From the NCBI GenBank assembly GCA_009775705.1, contig VSQE01000001.1, positions 1-64,000 of the forward strand: a DNA stretch of 64,000 bases, in the 5' to 3' direction. Positions 52,463 through 61,161 of the stretch are shown here, piece by piece. Under the pieces are notes generated by a model. It saw only the letters and a program-made list of their open reading frames with translations, did no database searches and was not told where the DNA came from. Positions within the stretch are counted from its first letter, which is position 1; every line of letters starts with the position of its first letter. This DNA comes from Prevotellamassilia sp. Its GTDB lineage: Bacteria > Bacteroidota > Bacteroidia > Bacteroidales > Bacteroidaceae. Made by a program: the position numbers and the translations under genes.

Positions 52463-52999
52463 TTAGCGACAGACGGTGAGCAGTGTCGTGACATCTATGT
52501 CGGGTCCCAGAAGTTTCCTTCCTTCGAGGCCTTCCATTTTCAGTTCGATAAGGAAGTTCACATAGATGGCTTTGGGACGGAAGGTGCGGATCAGTTTGTA
52601 GACTGCCAGCATGGAGCCTCCGGTGGCGAGTAGGTCATCGTGGATGAGTACTATGTCGTTTTCCGTGATGGCATCGGTGTGTATTTCCACGCTGTCGGTT
52701 CCGTATTCCTTGTCGTAAGTGGCTTTGACTGTCTTTCCCGGAAGTTTTCCGGGTTTGCGGCACATGACAAATCCGGCGTTCAGGTCTGAGGCGAGGATGG
52801 CTCCCATTACGAATCCGCGCGATTCGATACCTACAACTTTCGTGATGCCTTTGTCCTTATATGTCCGGTGTAGTTCCTCGCGCATCTCGGACAGGCAAAG
52901 GCTGTTTTTGAACAGGGTGCTGACATCCTGGAATTGGATGCCGGGTTTTGGATAGTCGGGAATGTTCCGTAAATTTTCGAGCAACAGGTTCGTGTCCAT
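52463..52999 (-). CDS. apt: Adenine phosphoribosyltransferase
   Basis: 178 residues, which salvages adenine to AMP using PRPP. The PRPP-binding loop IVLIHDDLLATGGS is at 116-129, the purine-site segment GIESRGFVMGA is at 58-68, and the flexible RKPGKLPG loop lies between them. It starts 49 nt after mnmG in the minus-strand run. Confidence 0.96.
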   Translation of the reverse strand: MDTNLLLENLRNIPDYPKPGIQFQDVSTLFKNSLCLSEMREELHRTYKDKGITKVVGIESRGFVMGAILASDLNAGFVMCRKPGKLPGKTVKATYDKEYGTDSVEIHTDAITENDIVLIHDDLLATGGSMLAVYKLIRTFRPKAIYVNFLIELKMEGLEGRKLLGPDIDVTTLLTVCR

Positions 53000-53048
53000 A
53001 AGTGTCAGTATGATAATTATTTTTCAAAATATTGTTTCACGTGAAACA

Positions 53049-54929
53049 TTACCTTCCGAGGAGCACAAGCAATACGCTGATGTCGCTGGGGGAAACTCCG
53101 GGGATTCTGGAGGCTTGTGCCAGCGTCTCAGGCTGGATGTGCTCCAGCTTCTGTCGTGCTTCCGTTGAGAGCTGGGTGATGTCAGGGTAATTGAAACGGC
53201 CTTTTATCCGGATGGATTCGAGCCGCTGCATTTTGTCGGCAAGAACACGTTCCCGCGAAATGTAGCCGTTGTATTTGATTTCAATTTCGGCGCATTCGCA
53301 TGTCTCGCAGCGGTCGGTCTTGATGCTTTCCATGAGATTCTTGAAGTCGTGAATTTCCTCGGCAATGCTTGTCAGTGATATTTCCGGCCGGTTGATCAGG
53401 TCATACAGTTTGATTCCTCCGCGCAGGGGAGTGCTGCCTATGCTTTCTAAATAAGGATTGATCCGGTGGGCCTTTACGGAGAAATTGCGGCAATAATCAA
53501 TGATTTTGTCGATGTTTTCTCTTTTCGTCTTGAAACGGAGGCAGCGGTTGTTCTCGTCCAGTCCGAAACGTTCGGCGTAGGGTGTCAGTCGGGTGTCGGC
53601 ATTGTCCTGCCGCAGAAGGATGCGGTACTCAGCTCTTGACGTGAACATGCGGTAAGGTTCGTCTACACCTTTTGTTACCAAATCATCGATGAGAACGCCT
53701 ATGTATGCCTCGTCTCTGCGGAGAATGAACGGCTGCGCCGAGCCGCTGCATTTCAGGGCCGCGTTGATGCCGGCTACAATGCCTTGTCCGGCGGCTTCTT
53801 CGTATCCGGTGGTGCCGTTCACTTGTCCGGCGAAATAAAGTCCGTTCAGAATTTTCGATTCCATCGTGTGTTTTAATTGCGTGGGGTCGAAAAAGTCGTA
53901 CTCAATAGCGTAGCCGGGTCGGTAGACTGTAATGTCGCGGAAACAGGGGATTTTCCGGAGAGCGGCGATCTGTATGTCCATCGGGAGGCTGGAGGAAAAA
54001 CCGTTCAGGTAAAGTTCGTTTGTGTCCAGCCCTTCCGGTTCCAGAAACAAGGGATGTTGTTCGCGGTCGGGGAAAGTAACCAGTTTTGTTTCTATGCTGG
54101 GGCAATAGCGGGGACCGATGCTGTGGATTTGTCCGTTGTAGAGGGGAGAGTCCGGCAGTCCGCTCCTCAGAATATCGTGCACCTCGGCATTCGTGTTGCA
54201 GGTCCAGCAGGTGAGTTGCGGGAGCGGACGTTCGGGGCTGATATAGGAAAAACGGTGAAAATCGGTTTCTCCTTTCTGTACTTCCATTTCGTCGAAATGT
54301 ACGGAACGTGCGTCGATGCGTACCGGAGTTCCGGTCTTCATGCGGGAGTACCGGATGCCGAAACTTGCGATGGATTCTGTCAGGAAGGTGGCGGCAGGTT
54401 CGGCACAGCGTCCGCCTTTTACCTGCCGGCGTCCTATGTGCATCAGACCGTTCAGAAAGGTTCCGGCCGTAACGATGACGGCGCGGGCACGGAATTCGGC
54501 GCCCCAGACAGTACGGAGACCGCAGATTTTTCCGTTTTCAACGAGAATTTCGGTGGCTTCGTCCTGCCAGATGTGCAGGTTGGGGGTGTTTTCCAGTCTG
54601 CCTCTCCATTCCGCGATGAAACGGCTGCGGTCGCACTGTGCCCGCGGGCTCCACATGGCAGGGCCTTTGGAACGGTTGAGCATGCGGAACTGGATGGCGG
54701 TGGCATCTGTGACAAGTCCGCTGCCGCCGCCGAGAGCATCAATTTCGCGTATGATTTGTCCTTTGGCAATGCCTCCGATAGCCGGGTTGCAGCTCATTTG
54801 TGCAATTTTGTTCATGTCCATCGTGATGAGGCAGGTGCGGGCACCCATGCGTGCGGCAGCTGAGGCCGCTTCGCAGCCGGCATGTCCCGCGCCAATAACC
54901 AGTACGTCGTAGTGAAAGTCGCAATTCAT
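53049..54929 (-). CDS. mnmG: tRNA U34 carboxymethylaminomethyl synthase subunit MnmG
   Basis: 626 residues from ATG 54929, 10 codons inside the longest frame, chosen because YDVLVIGAGHAGCEAA (the FAD dinucleotide fold) normally starts within about 10 residues. Other family motifs are GGIAKGQIIREIDALGG, LNRSKGPAMWSPRAQ (redox Cys region) and NGTTGYEEAAGQGI. The C-terminal helical domain binds MnmE. With MnmE it modifies the wobble uridine of several tRNAs. It leads the run to deoC and has a promoter at 54957-54988. Confidence 0.96.
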   Translation of the reverse strand: MNCDFHYDVLVIGAGHAGCEAASAAARMGARTCLITMDMNKIAQMSCNPAIGGIAKGQIIREIDALGGGSGLVTDATAIQFRMLNRSKGPAMWSPRAQCDRSRFIAEWRGRLENTPNLHIWQDEATEILVENGKICGLRTVWGAEFRARAVIVTAGTFLNGLMHIGRRQVKGGRCAEPAATFLTESIASFGIRYSRMKTGTPVRIDARSVHFDEMEVQKGETDFHRFSYISPERPLPQLTCWTCNTNAEVHDILRSGLPDSPLYNGQIHSIGPRYCPSIETKLVTFPDREQHPLFLEPEGLDTNELYLNGFSSSLPMDIQIAALRKIPCFRDITVYRPGYAIEYDFFDPTQLKHTMESKILNGLYFAGQVNGTTGYEEAAGQGIVAGINAALKCSGSAQPFILRRDEAYIGVLIDDLVTKGVDEPYRMFTSRAEYRILLRQDNADTRLTPYAERFGLDENNRCLRFKTKRENIDKIIDYCRNFSVKAHRINPYLESIGSTPLRGGIKLYDLINRPEISLTSIAEEIHDFKNLMESIKTDRCETCECAEIEIKYNGYISRERVLADKMQRLESIRIKGRFNYPDITQLSTEARQKLEHIQPETLAQASRIPGVSPSDISVLLVLLGR

Positions 54930-54956
54930 ATCATGAGAGGTGTGAATAATCGGACA

Positions 54957-54988
54957 CAAAATTACATTTTTTTTTGGAAGTCTCCAAT
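54957..54988 (-). promoter_or_regulatory. Promoter of the mnmG operon
   Basis: Minus-strand TAATTTTG (54957-54964) with ATTG (54985-54988) after a 20-nt spacer: a consensus -7 and a one-mismatch -33. Confidence 0.52.
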
Positions 54989-55019
54989 TTGTCCGATAGG
55001 TGGAAAGGATTTGTCATCC

Positions 55020-56090
55020 TTATGAGAGCAGGCGGAAGCGGTTCCCGCTGATGGCTTTGATCATTCCTTTCAGTTCCAGTTCAAAAAGTGCGGCGCTGAT
55101 TTGTGACACCGGCAACTGCATTTGTGCTACCAGCACGTTGATTTGCGTTCCGTCCGAGCCGCGCAGCAGTTCGCAGAGCCGTTGTTCCGTTTCGGTCAGT
55201 TCGGGGAAAAGTTCGCGTTGTGCCGTCTGTGTCTTCCGGTGCCGGGAGTTCCAGCCCATTGCTTCTACCAGATCTTCGGCAGAGGTGATGAGAGCCGCAC
55301 CGTTTTGCCGGATCAGGTTGTTGCAGCCCGTGGAATATTCGTCGCCGATGCGTCCGGGAAAGGCAAAGACATCCCGGTTGTAGTCCTGCGCAAGGCGTGC
55401 GGTAATGAGGGCACCGCCTTTCTCGGCGCTTTCCACGATGACGGTAGCGTCGCACATTCCTGCAATGATGCGGTTGCGTCGCACGAAGTTTCCCTTGTCC
55501 GGATTTGTGTTTCTCATGTACTCTGTCACGAGGCCGCCGTTCCGGACCATCTCCGCCGCAGTATCGCGGTGCGTGGAAGGATAGATTCTGTCCAGTCCGT
55601 GTGCCAGTACGCCGACCGTGGGCAAATCTTTTTTCGTACAAGCTCTGTGTGCGTGTATGTCTACTCCGTATGCAAGACCGCTAACAATAAGAATATCAGT
55701 TAGTAAATCGCTTATATTATTGATAAAATCTTGACAAATGTCTTTCCCGTATTCGGAAATTCTGCGGGTGCCGACCACCGAAATCACGTGTCGGGTGTTG
55801 AGAGAGGAGTTGCCGTGGAAGAAAAGCACGGGCGGTGCGTCCTCGCATTCTTTCAGCCGGACAGGGTAGTCCGGGCTGTCGGGCGTGAGGACGCGAATAT
55901 CTTTCCGGAGGCAGAATTCCATTTCTTCCGAGGCCCGTTTCAGAGCTTCAGTCCATTCCGGTGCCAGTTCTTTCCGTGTCCGCTCGCAGACGGCTGCGGC
56001 CGAACCCCAATGCCGGTAGAGCTGAAGAAGTTTGCTCCGGCTGATGCCGCGCAGGCACGAAAGGGCCATCATGTAGAGCGTTTCGTCCAT
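55020..56090 (-). CDS. dprA: DNA-processing protein DprA
   Basis: 356 residues from ATG 56090; a longer frame overlaps the upstream thioesterase gene. An N-terminal SAM-like helical region (about 1-70) precedes the Rossmann-like core (ISVVGTRRISEYG, LIVSGLAYGVDIHAHRAC, VGVLAHGLDRIYPSTHR, KGNFVRRNRIIAGM). A C-terminal winged-helix domain (about 295-356) follows. It loads RecA on incoming single strands during transformation. It starts 14 nt after the thioesterase stop. Confidence 0.94.
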   Translation of the reverse strand: MDETLYMMALSCLRGISRSKLLQLYRHWGSAAAVCERTRKELAPEWTEALKRASEEMEFCLRKDIRVLTPDSPDYPVRLKECEDAPPVLFFHGNSSLNTRHVISVVGTRRISEYGKDICQDFINNISDLLTDILIVSGLAYGVDIHAHRACTKKDLPTVGVLAHGLDRIYPSTHRDTAAEMVRNGGLVTEYMRNTNPDKGNFVRRNRIIAGMCDATVIVESAEKGGALITARLAQDYNRDVFAFPGRIGDEYSTGCNNLIRQNGAALITSAEDLVEAMGWNSRHRKTQTAQRELFPELTETEQRLCELLRGSDGTQINVLVAQMQLPVSQISAALFELELKGMIKAISGNRFRLLS

Positions 56091-56104
56091 GGGAAGGGGT
56101 GTGT

Positions 56105-56503
56105 TTAGAAAAACTTTCGGAAGGCGTTGTTCAGTTCCTCGCAGTCGGCCAGCCGGCCGTTGATCAGACACACGGTGTCGACCGTAGACCGCAGCACGGG
56201 TCTCAGGTCGGGCAGGCGGAAGATGTCCTGTACGAAGACATATTTGATCCCCTCTTTGCGAAGCGCGAGTTTCGAGACAAACTCGTCGCCGCTGCGCAGC
56301 GGGGTCTTGAAGGCCATTGTCAGCCGGGCCACTACGGCGTCGATTCCGCGGTTGTGCAAGTCGGCAAAACTGACGTTTTCAGACCGTAGAAATTCGTGGC
56401 GCGTATGCTCGATGTAGTGCTGGTAGTTGGCGTTGTTCACGATGCCCTGCAAGTCACATTCGTAGTCGCGTACTTTCAGTCGGAGTTCGTAGATATAATC
56501 CAT
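56105..56503 (-). CDS. Acyl-CoA thioesterase, hotdog fold (YbgC/4HBT type)
   Basis: 132 residues from ATG 56503. The hotdog signature VRDYECDLQGIVNNANYQHY carries the catalytic Asp (CDLQG) and the following Asn/Tyr segment; IEHTRHEFL and the beta strands to about 115 complete the fold. It hydrolyses acyl-CoA or acyl-ACP thioesters; the substrate is unknown. It lies between the DUF2851 gene (38 nt upstream) and dprA. Confidence 0.92.
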   Translation of the reverse strand: MDYIYELRLKVRDYECDLQGIVNNANYQHYIEHTRHEFLRSENVSFADLHNRGIDAVVARLTMAFKTPLRSGDEFVSKLALRKEGIKYVFVQDIFRLPDLRPVLRSTVDTVCLINGRLADCEELNNAFRKFF

Positions 56504-56541
56504 AGCGTTCAAGTTTTTTATTAGGGTAGGGTATAAGGAAA

Positions 56542-57825
56542 TCATTTTTGGGCACGCAGGTATTCGCAACCGAAGCGGCAGCGCAGACAGTCCTTGCGGT
56601 CACAGTAATTGCGGCGCAGCTGTATCAGAGCCTGGCTGTCGGCCGCCGTATTCACTTCAAGTCCGGCTTTTTGCCACGACCGCGTGATGAAGTTGCGCTC
56701 CGCCGGCAGTTTTTCCAATAGTTCGAAGGCCCTTCCGCACAGCCTTTCGTCAAACCTGTGCCGGCCGTATGCGAAAAGGATAGGGACAACGGTGTTGATG
56801 ATCAGGAGGTTCAGCGAACCAGTCTGAAGATGTTTTTCCTTCGTCGCGCTTTTTGTCCCGAAGCTGTAGTGCGTTTCCCAGTAGGAAGTAGCGCTGGTGC
56901 ACAGAAGTTTCCGCAGAGTCTCCGGCTCTTGGGTCTCTAACAGTTGCGAAAAGCCGAAACGGCCTGCGTGGTAGAGGTTTGCCAGTTGTGACAGCCGGAC
57001 ATGGGGAAAGTTCTGCGGTCTCATCCTCAGGAATTTCCATTGTCCCGCGTCTATGGCCGACAGCCCGAATTTGTGGGCCAGGAACGAATATTCCCTTTGC
57101 AGTCTCCCGAAGTAGTCATCTTGGCGCTCGGCCGTTACGGCCGTCCCGTCCAGCAGTCCGGCTTGTCCGAGGAAGAGCGCTTCTATCTGGAAAAGGTCAT
57201 CGCGGTGCTTTCCCGCCGCGGCCATCGGGATGGTAGCCGCCCAGTTCTCGAAAACCTCGGAGTTGACGCCGAATCCGAAGTTGCGCGCCAGCGTGACGAA
57301 CAGCGTCTGTTCCCAGTCGCCGCCGGTTCGGCTCAGCCAGTCGGCAATGCGGCGGATTTTCTCTTCCAGGCGTTCGGTAGTCAGTGCGCTGAGCCAGCTG
57401 TGAACGGTCAGTAGGTCCATGTCCGGGACGATGCGCCAGCAGGGCGGGTAAGCCTCTTCCGTCAGCAGTTCGTTGTAGTTGGCCTCCACATACATAGGTA
57501 CGTGCAACACCAGTTGCGGCAGCAGCCGTCCGGCAGCAGTACGCACCGTTTCGTCCGCCTCGGCCGTCACGTGCAGCACCACGTTGTCGTAAGTCTTGTC
57601 GTGGTCGTGCCCGTGCCGGTACCAGTGAGAGGAGCGTTCGTGCAGTTCCACGTTGCCCACCCACAGCGTTCCGTCCACCTTGATCTTGGCGTTGAAGAAG
57701 TCGGGGCCGGCGTGGCTGTTGTGCAGGCCGGGATCGATCACTTCAATCCGTTCCCCGTCGGTTCCGGTGAGTGGGGCGGTCGGAAACAGTTTGTGTTTCC
57801 ATACGTAGTGGAGCAGTTTTTCCAT
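56542..57825 (-). CDS. DUF2851 family protein with C-terminal Cys cluster
   Basis: 427 residues from ATG 57825; an alternative ATG at 57837 would leave a leader of only about 8 nt from the -7 box at 57852-57859. It matches DUF2851 through MEKLLHYVWKHKLFP, HNSHAGPDFFNAKI and VGNVELHERSSHWYRHGH near the N terminus. The first 110 residues recall a PD-(D/E)XK-like metal site (Asp/Glu/Glu with ELH). The end holds four Cys in CDRKDCLRCRFGC spacing, suggesting a Zn or Fe-S site. Function is not established. Confidence 0.85.
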   Translation of the reverse strand: MEKLLHYVWKHKLFPTAPLTGTDGERIEVIDPGLHNSHAGPDFFNAKIKVDGTLWVGNVELHERSSHWYRHGHDHDKTYDNVVLHVTAEADETVRTAAGRLLPQLVLHVPMYVEANYNELLTEEAYPPCWRIVPDMDLLTVHSWLSALTTERLEEKIRRIADWLSRTGGDWEQTLFVTLARNFGFGVNSEVFENWAATIPMAAAGKHRDDLFQIEALFLGQAGLLDGTAVTAERQDDYFGRLQREYSFLAHKFGLSAIDAGQWKFLRMRPQNFPHVRLSQLANLYHAGRFGFSQLLETQEPETLRKLLCTSATSYWETHYSFGTKSATKEKHLQTGSLNLLIINTVVPILFAYGRHRFDERLCGRAFELLEKLPAERNFITRSWQKAGLEVNTAADSQALIQLRRNYCDRKDCLRCRFGCEYLRAQK

Positions 57826-57851
57826 GATGGGGTCCATGAGGGTTAAACCTA

Positions 57852-57859
57852 CAAAGATA
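57852..57859 (-). promoter_or_regulatory. -7 box of the DUF2851 gene
   Basis: Minus-strand TATCTTTG, 26 nt before the chosen ATG. No clear -33. Confidence 0.35.
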
Positions 57860-58017
57860 GGTTTTAATTTTCAATCGGCCATCCTTCCCGCCTGCCGTAT
57901 TGTATTTTCTCCCGTTTTTCGGTCGGTTATCTGCGCTGTGACATTAAAAATGCGTGTGTGGGATCACGGTAGTGCCCGATTAGTCTTAAAAAAACAGTCC
58001 ATCTCGCAATAAATCCG

Positions 58018-58025
58018 TATCTTTG
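58018..58025 (+). promoter_or_regulatory. -7 box of the DEAD-box helicase gene
   Basis: TATCTTTG, 38 nt upstream of the TTG start. The -33 box is unclear. Confidence 0.4.
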
Positions 58026-58063
58026 CACCGTATTATATCTATTATTTTAATAATCCGAAGAAT

Positions 58064-59947
58064 TTGAAAACATTTGAAGAATTGGGCGTAGCCGAGGAAA
58101 TCCTCCGCGCCATTGCGGAGATGGGCTACGAGACCCCCATGCCCGTTCAGGAAGAGGTGATCCCCTACCTTCTCGGGGTGGGGAACGATGTGATAGCGCT
58201 GGCACAGACCGGAACGGGCAAGACGGCGGCTTACGGTCTGCCCGTCTTGCAGAAAGTGGATCCGGAGCGTCGCGAGACGCAGGCCGTCATCCTCAGTCCC
58301 ACGCGTGAGCTCTGCTTGCAGATTGCCGGCGACCTGAAAGACTATTCCCGCTACATCGACGGTCTGCACGTGCTGGCCGTCTACGGCGGTTCCAGTATAG
58401 AAAGCCAGATCCGTGCACTCCGTAAGGGGGCACAGGTCATTGTTGCCACCCCCGGCCGTCTCATTGACCTGATGCATCGCGGCGTGGCCCGTTTGGACGA
58501 GGTGGAGAACGTGGTGCTGGACGAGGCCGATGAGATGCTGAACATGGGATTCACCGAAAGCATCGACGAAATCTTGGCCGGTGTGCCTGCCGAGCGCAAC
58601 ACGCTGTTCTTTTCCGCCACCATGAGCAAAGAGATCGAGCGCATTGCCAAGAACTATCTCCACGATTACAAGGAAATCGTGGTGGGATCGCGCAACGAGG
58701 GAGCCGAGAACGTGAATCATATCTCCTATCTGGTGCAGGCCCGCGATAAATATTTGGCTCTCAAGCGAATCGTAGACTATTTCCCGAAAATTTACGCCAT
58801 CATCTTTTGCCGTACCCGCCTGGAGACGCAGGAGGTGGCCGATCTGCTCATCCGCGACGGCTACAATGCCGAGTCCCTGCACGGCGACCTGTCGCAGGCG
58901 CAGCGTGATCTCACCATGCAGAAGTTCCGCCAGCACCGCACCCAGCTGCTTGTGGCCACCGATGTGGCTGCCCGCGGATTGGATGTAGACGAGTTGACCC
59001 ATGTTATCAACTACGGTTTGCCCGACGATGTAGAAAACTATACCCACCGCTCGGGTCGTACCGGACGTGCCGGCAAGCGCGGTACCAGCATCTCCATCAT
59101 CCACGTGCGTGAGAAGCATAAAGTGCGCCTCATCGAGAAAGTCATCGGCAAGAAGTTCGAGACAGGCATATTGCCCGAGCCGCAGGAGATCTGTACCAAA
59201 CAGCTCTACCGTGTGATGGACGAACTGGAGCGCATCGAGGTCAACGAAGCCGAAATCACGCCTTTCCTGCCCGAGGTGTACCGCAAGCTGGAATGGCTCA
59301 CGAAGGAAGACCTTATCAAACGTGTCGTGAGCCGCGAGTTCGGACGTTTCCTCCGCTACTATGCCGATGCTCCCGAGATCGTGCAGCCCACCGAACGCTC
59401 CGGAAAGAAACGGAAGGAAACCGATGGCCCGCGCGATTCCCAGCGGCCGGCCTCCGACCGCCAGCGTCGCGAGCGCGGACCCAAGACAGCCGAGACTGGC
59501 TATAAGCGGCTGTTCATCAACTTGGGCAAGCGTGACAATTTCTATGCCCGCGAGATCATCAATCTCGTCAACCGTTACGTGAAAGGCAAGATCGAGATCG
59601 GACGCATCGATCTCACCACCAATTGCTCCTTCTTTGAAGTACCCGAAAAGGATGCGGCTGTCGTCATGAGCAAGATGGCGCGGGCCAAGGTGGGCGACCG
59701 CAAGGTAGTGGTGGACAGCGCGGACCGCGAGGCACAACTCGGGGGAGCCGGCGCCCACAAGGAGCGTCGTCGCAAAACCGGTGGCCGCACCTTTGAGGCT
59801 GCCGACGGCTATTCTGCCGGACTGAAGTCGGAATGGAAGAACGAACGCCGCGGAAAGGGCAGGAAGGAAAGCCGGAAGTCTGCCGGCGAAGAGTTTGGCA
59901 AGCCCTCGCGCAGAAGTGACGACTGGCGTCAGTTCTTTGAGGACTGA
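58064..59947 (+). CDS. DEAD-box RNA helicase with DbpA-type RNA-binding domain
   Basis: 627 residues starting at TTG (58064), chosen because KTFEELGVAEEI is the standard opening and no ATG is available upstream in frame. Motif I AQTGTGKT (47-54), DEAD at 153-156, SAT at 184-186, and HRSGRTGRAGKRG near 337 define the two RecA-like domains. A DbpA-type RRM-like domain (about 485-565, RLFINLGKRDNFYAREIINL) follows, with basic low-complexity linkers on both sides. It probably acts in ribosome assembly or RNA remodelling. Confidence 0.95.
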   Translation: MKTFEELGVAEEILRAIAEMGYETPMPVQEEVIPYLLGVGNDVIALAQTGTGKTAAYGLPVLQKVDPERRETQAVILSPTRELCLQIAGDLKDYSRYIDGLHVLAVYGGSSIESQIRALRKGAQVIVATPGRLIDLMHRGVARLDEVENVVLDEADEMLNMGFTESIDEILAGVPAERNTLFFSATMSKEIERIAKNYLHDYKEIVVGSRNEGAENVNHISYLVQARDKYLALKRIVDYFPKIYAIIFCRTRLETQEVADLLIRDGYNAESLHGDLSQAQRDLTMQKFRQHRTQLLVATDVAARGLDVDELTHVINYGLPDDVENYTHRSGRTGRAGKRGTSISIIHVREKHKVRLIEKVIGKKFETGILPEPQEICTKQLYRVMDELERIEVNEAEITPFLPEVYRKLEWLTKEDLIKRVVSREFGRFLRYYADAPEIVQPTERSGKKRKETDGPRDSQRPASDRQRRERGPKTAETGYKRLFINLGKRDNFYAREIINLVNRYVKGKIEIGRIDLTTNCSFFEVPEKDAAVVMSKMARAKVGDRKVVVDSADREAQLGGAGAHKERRRKTGGRTFEAADGYSAGLKSEWKNERRGKGRKESRKSAGEEFGKPSRRSDDWRQFFED

Positions 59948-59995
59948 TGCTTTTCCGTTAGGGTAATATCCGGAACAATTAAAAAGTCAAGAAAT

Positions 59996-60667
59996 ATGTC
60001 GGTCCATCGTTTCATCTTCATGACAGTCTTGCTGCTGGTCTTTGCCGGGTCCGCCGCGGCGCAGCAGATCGGTTTCAGAATCGGCGGCGGTCTGGCCTCT
60101 CACTATTCGGACAGCCGTCCCGTGGGCGCCTTCAAGTTGGGAGTGGGCTGCGAAGTGGAGTTCGACCAGCACTGGACGCTGACCCCCTCGTTGCTCTTTG
60201 CCGCGCGCGGATGGAAGGATCCCGACCGCACGGTGGCGGTGCTCGATGATGACGGAGAGCCTGTGCTGGACGAGGAAGGCCGGCCCGTCACGGGAGTGAT
60301 GAGCCGTTCCGCCACGGCCAATTATCTGGAATTGCCCGTGTTGCTCAGCTATTATCTCCGGCTGGGTCCTTCACGTTATATTGTGCTCTCCACGGGTCCC
60401 TATGCCGCTGTGGGCATTACCGGCAAGGCGCGGACGAAAGGCGACGGAGAGCGTGCGGGCAGCGAGAAGTTTTTCTACGAAGGGAAGACCTTTGACGAGC
60501 CGGGCACTCACCGTTTCGATGCCGGATGGCAGGTGCATGCCGGCTACCAGTTTCCCTCCGGTCTCACCGTGGGGGTAGAGGCCGACTTCGGCCTGCTTCG
60601 TTTCAATGCCGCCGGTGCACGCAATGTGGCCGGACTGCTGACCCTTGCCTACCGTCTGGGCCGCTGA
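59996..60667 (+). CDS. Outer membrane beta-barrel protein (PF13568-like)
   Basis: 223 residues with a signal peptide of about 22 (AGSAAAQQ). The body is eight or so amphipathic beta strands: IGFRIGGGLASHYSDS, FKLGVGCEVEFDQHWTLTPS, YLELPVLLSYYLRLGPSRY and AGWQVHAGYQFPSGLTVGVE. The end LTLAYRLGR resembles a barrel terminus. It is of the OMP_b-brl_2/PorT-like size class; the function is unknown. It starts 48 nt after the helicase stop. Confidence 0.88.
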   Translation: MSVHRFIFMTVLLLVFAGSAAAQQIGFRIGGGLASHYSDSRPVGAFKLGVGCEVEFDQHWTLTPSLLFAARGWKDPDRTVAVLDDDGEPVLDEEGRPVTGVMSRSATANYLELPVLLSYYLRLGPSRYIVLSTGPYAAVGITGKARTKGDGERAGSEKFFYEGKTFDEPGTHRFDAGWQVHAGYQFPSGLTVGVEADFGLLRFNAAGARNVAGLLTLAYRLGR

Positions 60668-60704
60668 CCGTTTTTCCTTCCTCGAAAAATACCCTGAAAT
60701 GGGT

Positions 60705-60736
60705 ATTGTGCCGCCGGGAGGGAACCCGTATCTTTG
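60705..60736 (+). promoter_or_regulatory. Promoter of a candidate small RNA
   Basis: ATTG (60705-60708), 20-nt spacer, TATCTTTG (60729-60736): an exact -7 and a one-mismatch -33 at ideal spacing, with no protein gene close behind it. Confidence 0.55.
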
Positions 60737-60742
60737 CCATCG

Positions 60743-60830
60743 AATACAAAGCCTGCGGGTTTTAAGTTGAAAATTTAAATTGTTATGTCCAAAAAGGCCG
60801 CTTCCAGTTATGGGAGCGGCCTTTTTGGGC
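60743..60830 (+). ncRNA. Candidate intergenic small RNA, about 90 nt
   Basis: Inferred from the promoter at 60705-60736 and a strong terminator hairpin in which AAAAAGGCCGCTTCC pairs with GGGAGCGGCCTTTTT (about 60793-60828). The body is A/T-rich (GTTGAAAATTTAAATTG). It overlaps no plausible protein frame except one of 31 codons that would run through the terminator. It does not obviously match a known RNA family by eye. Confidence 0.45.
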
Positions 60831-60865
60831 TTTCGCCGCACGACGGGGCTTTTTGCGGATTTTTT

Positions 60866-60900
60866 TTACACGCCTTGTAAAAACTGCTTCCATCTGCCAC
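60866..60900 (+). repeat. Single unit of the TTGTAAAA repeat family
   Basis: TTTACACGCCTTGTAAAAACT matches the 48641-48712 units (TTTAC, G(T/C)GCC, TTGTAAAAA). As there, it follows a terminator. The following CCACGCAAAAACT is a weak second unit. Confidence 0.5.
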
Positions 60901-61136
60901 GCAAAAACTCAGGCCCGTGTTTCCCAACGCAGACCTGAGCAAGGTTTTACAGAATGAAATATTTAATGTTTAATTTTAATGTTTGCCTTGTTTGCTTTCG
61001 TGCTTCTATTTATATAACACGCAAGAACACCGTTTTGTGACACGGAAAACCGGTTTTTTTCGCTCCGTGGGTATAGTCCGGCCCTTTCGTCCTTAAAATT
61101 TAAACGGCGGACAGGCCTCAAACGGAGGGAAACTCG

Positions 61137-61144
61137 TAATTTTG
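61137..61144 (+). promoter_or_regulatory. -7 box of argB
   Basis: TAATTTTG fits TAnnTTTG and lies 17 nt before the argB ATG. No clear -33. Confidence 0.4.
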
Positions 61145-61161
61145 CAGAAAATGTACCGAAG

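Noticed and set aside
60784..60879. A 31-codon frame starting MSKKAASSYG
   Set aside because: It runs straight through the terminator hairpin of the candidate small RNA, so translation of the whole frame is unlikely.
61028..61066. Terminator-like hairpin (CCGTTTT ... AAAACCGG then TTTTTTT) before argB
   Set aside because: The stem has a bulge and no clear transcript ends there; kept only as a possibility for read-through of the small RNA.
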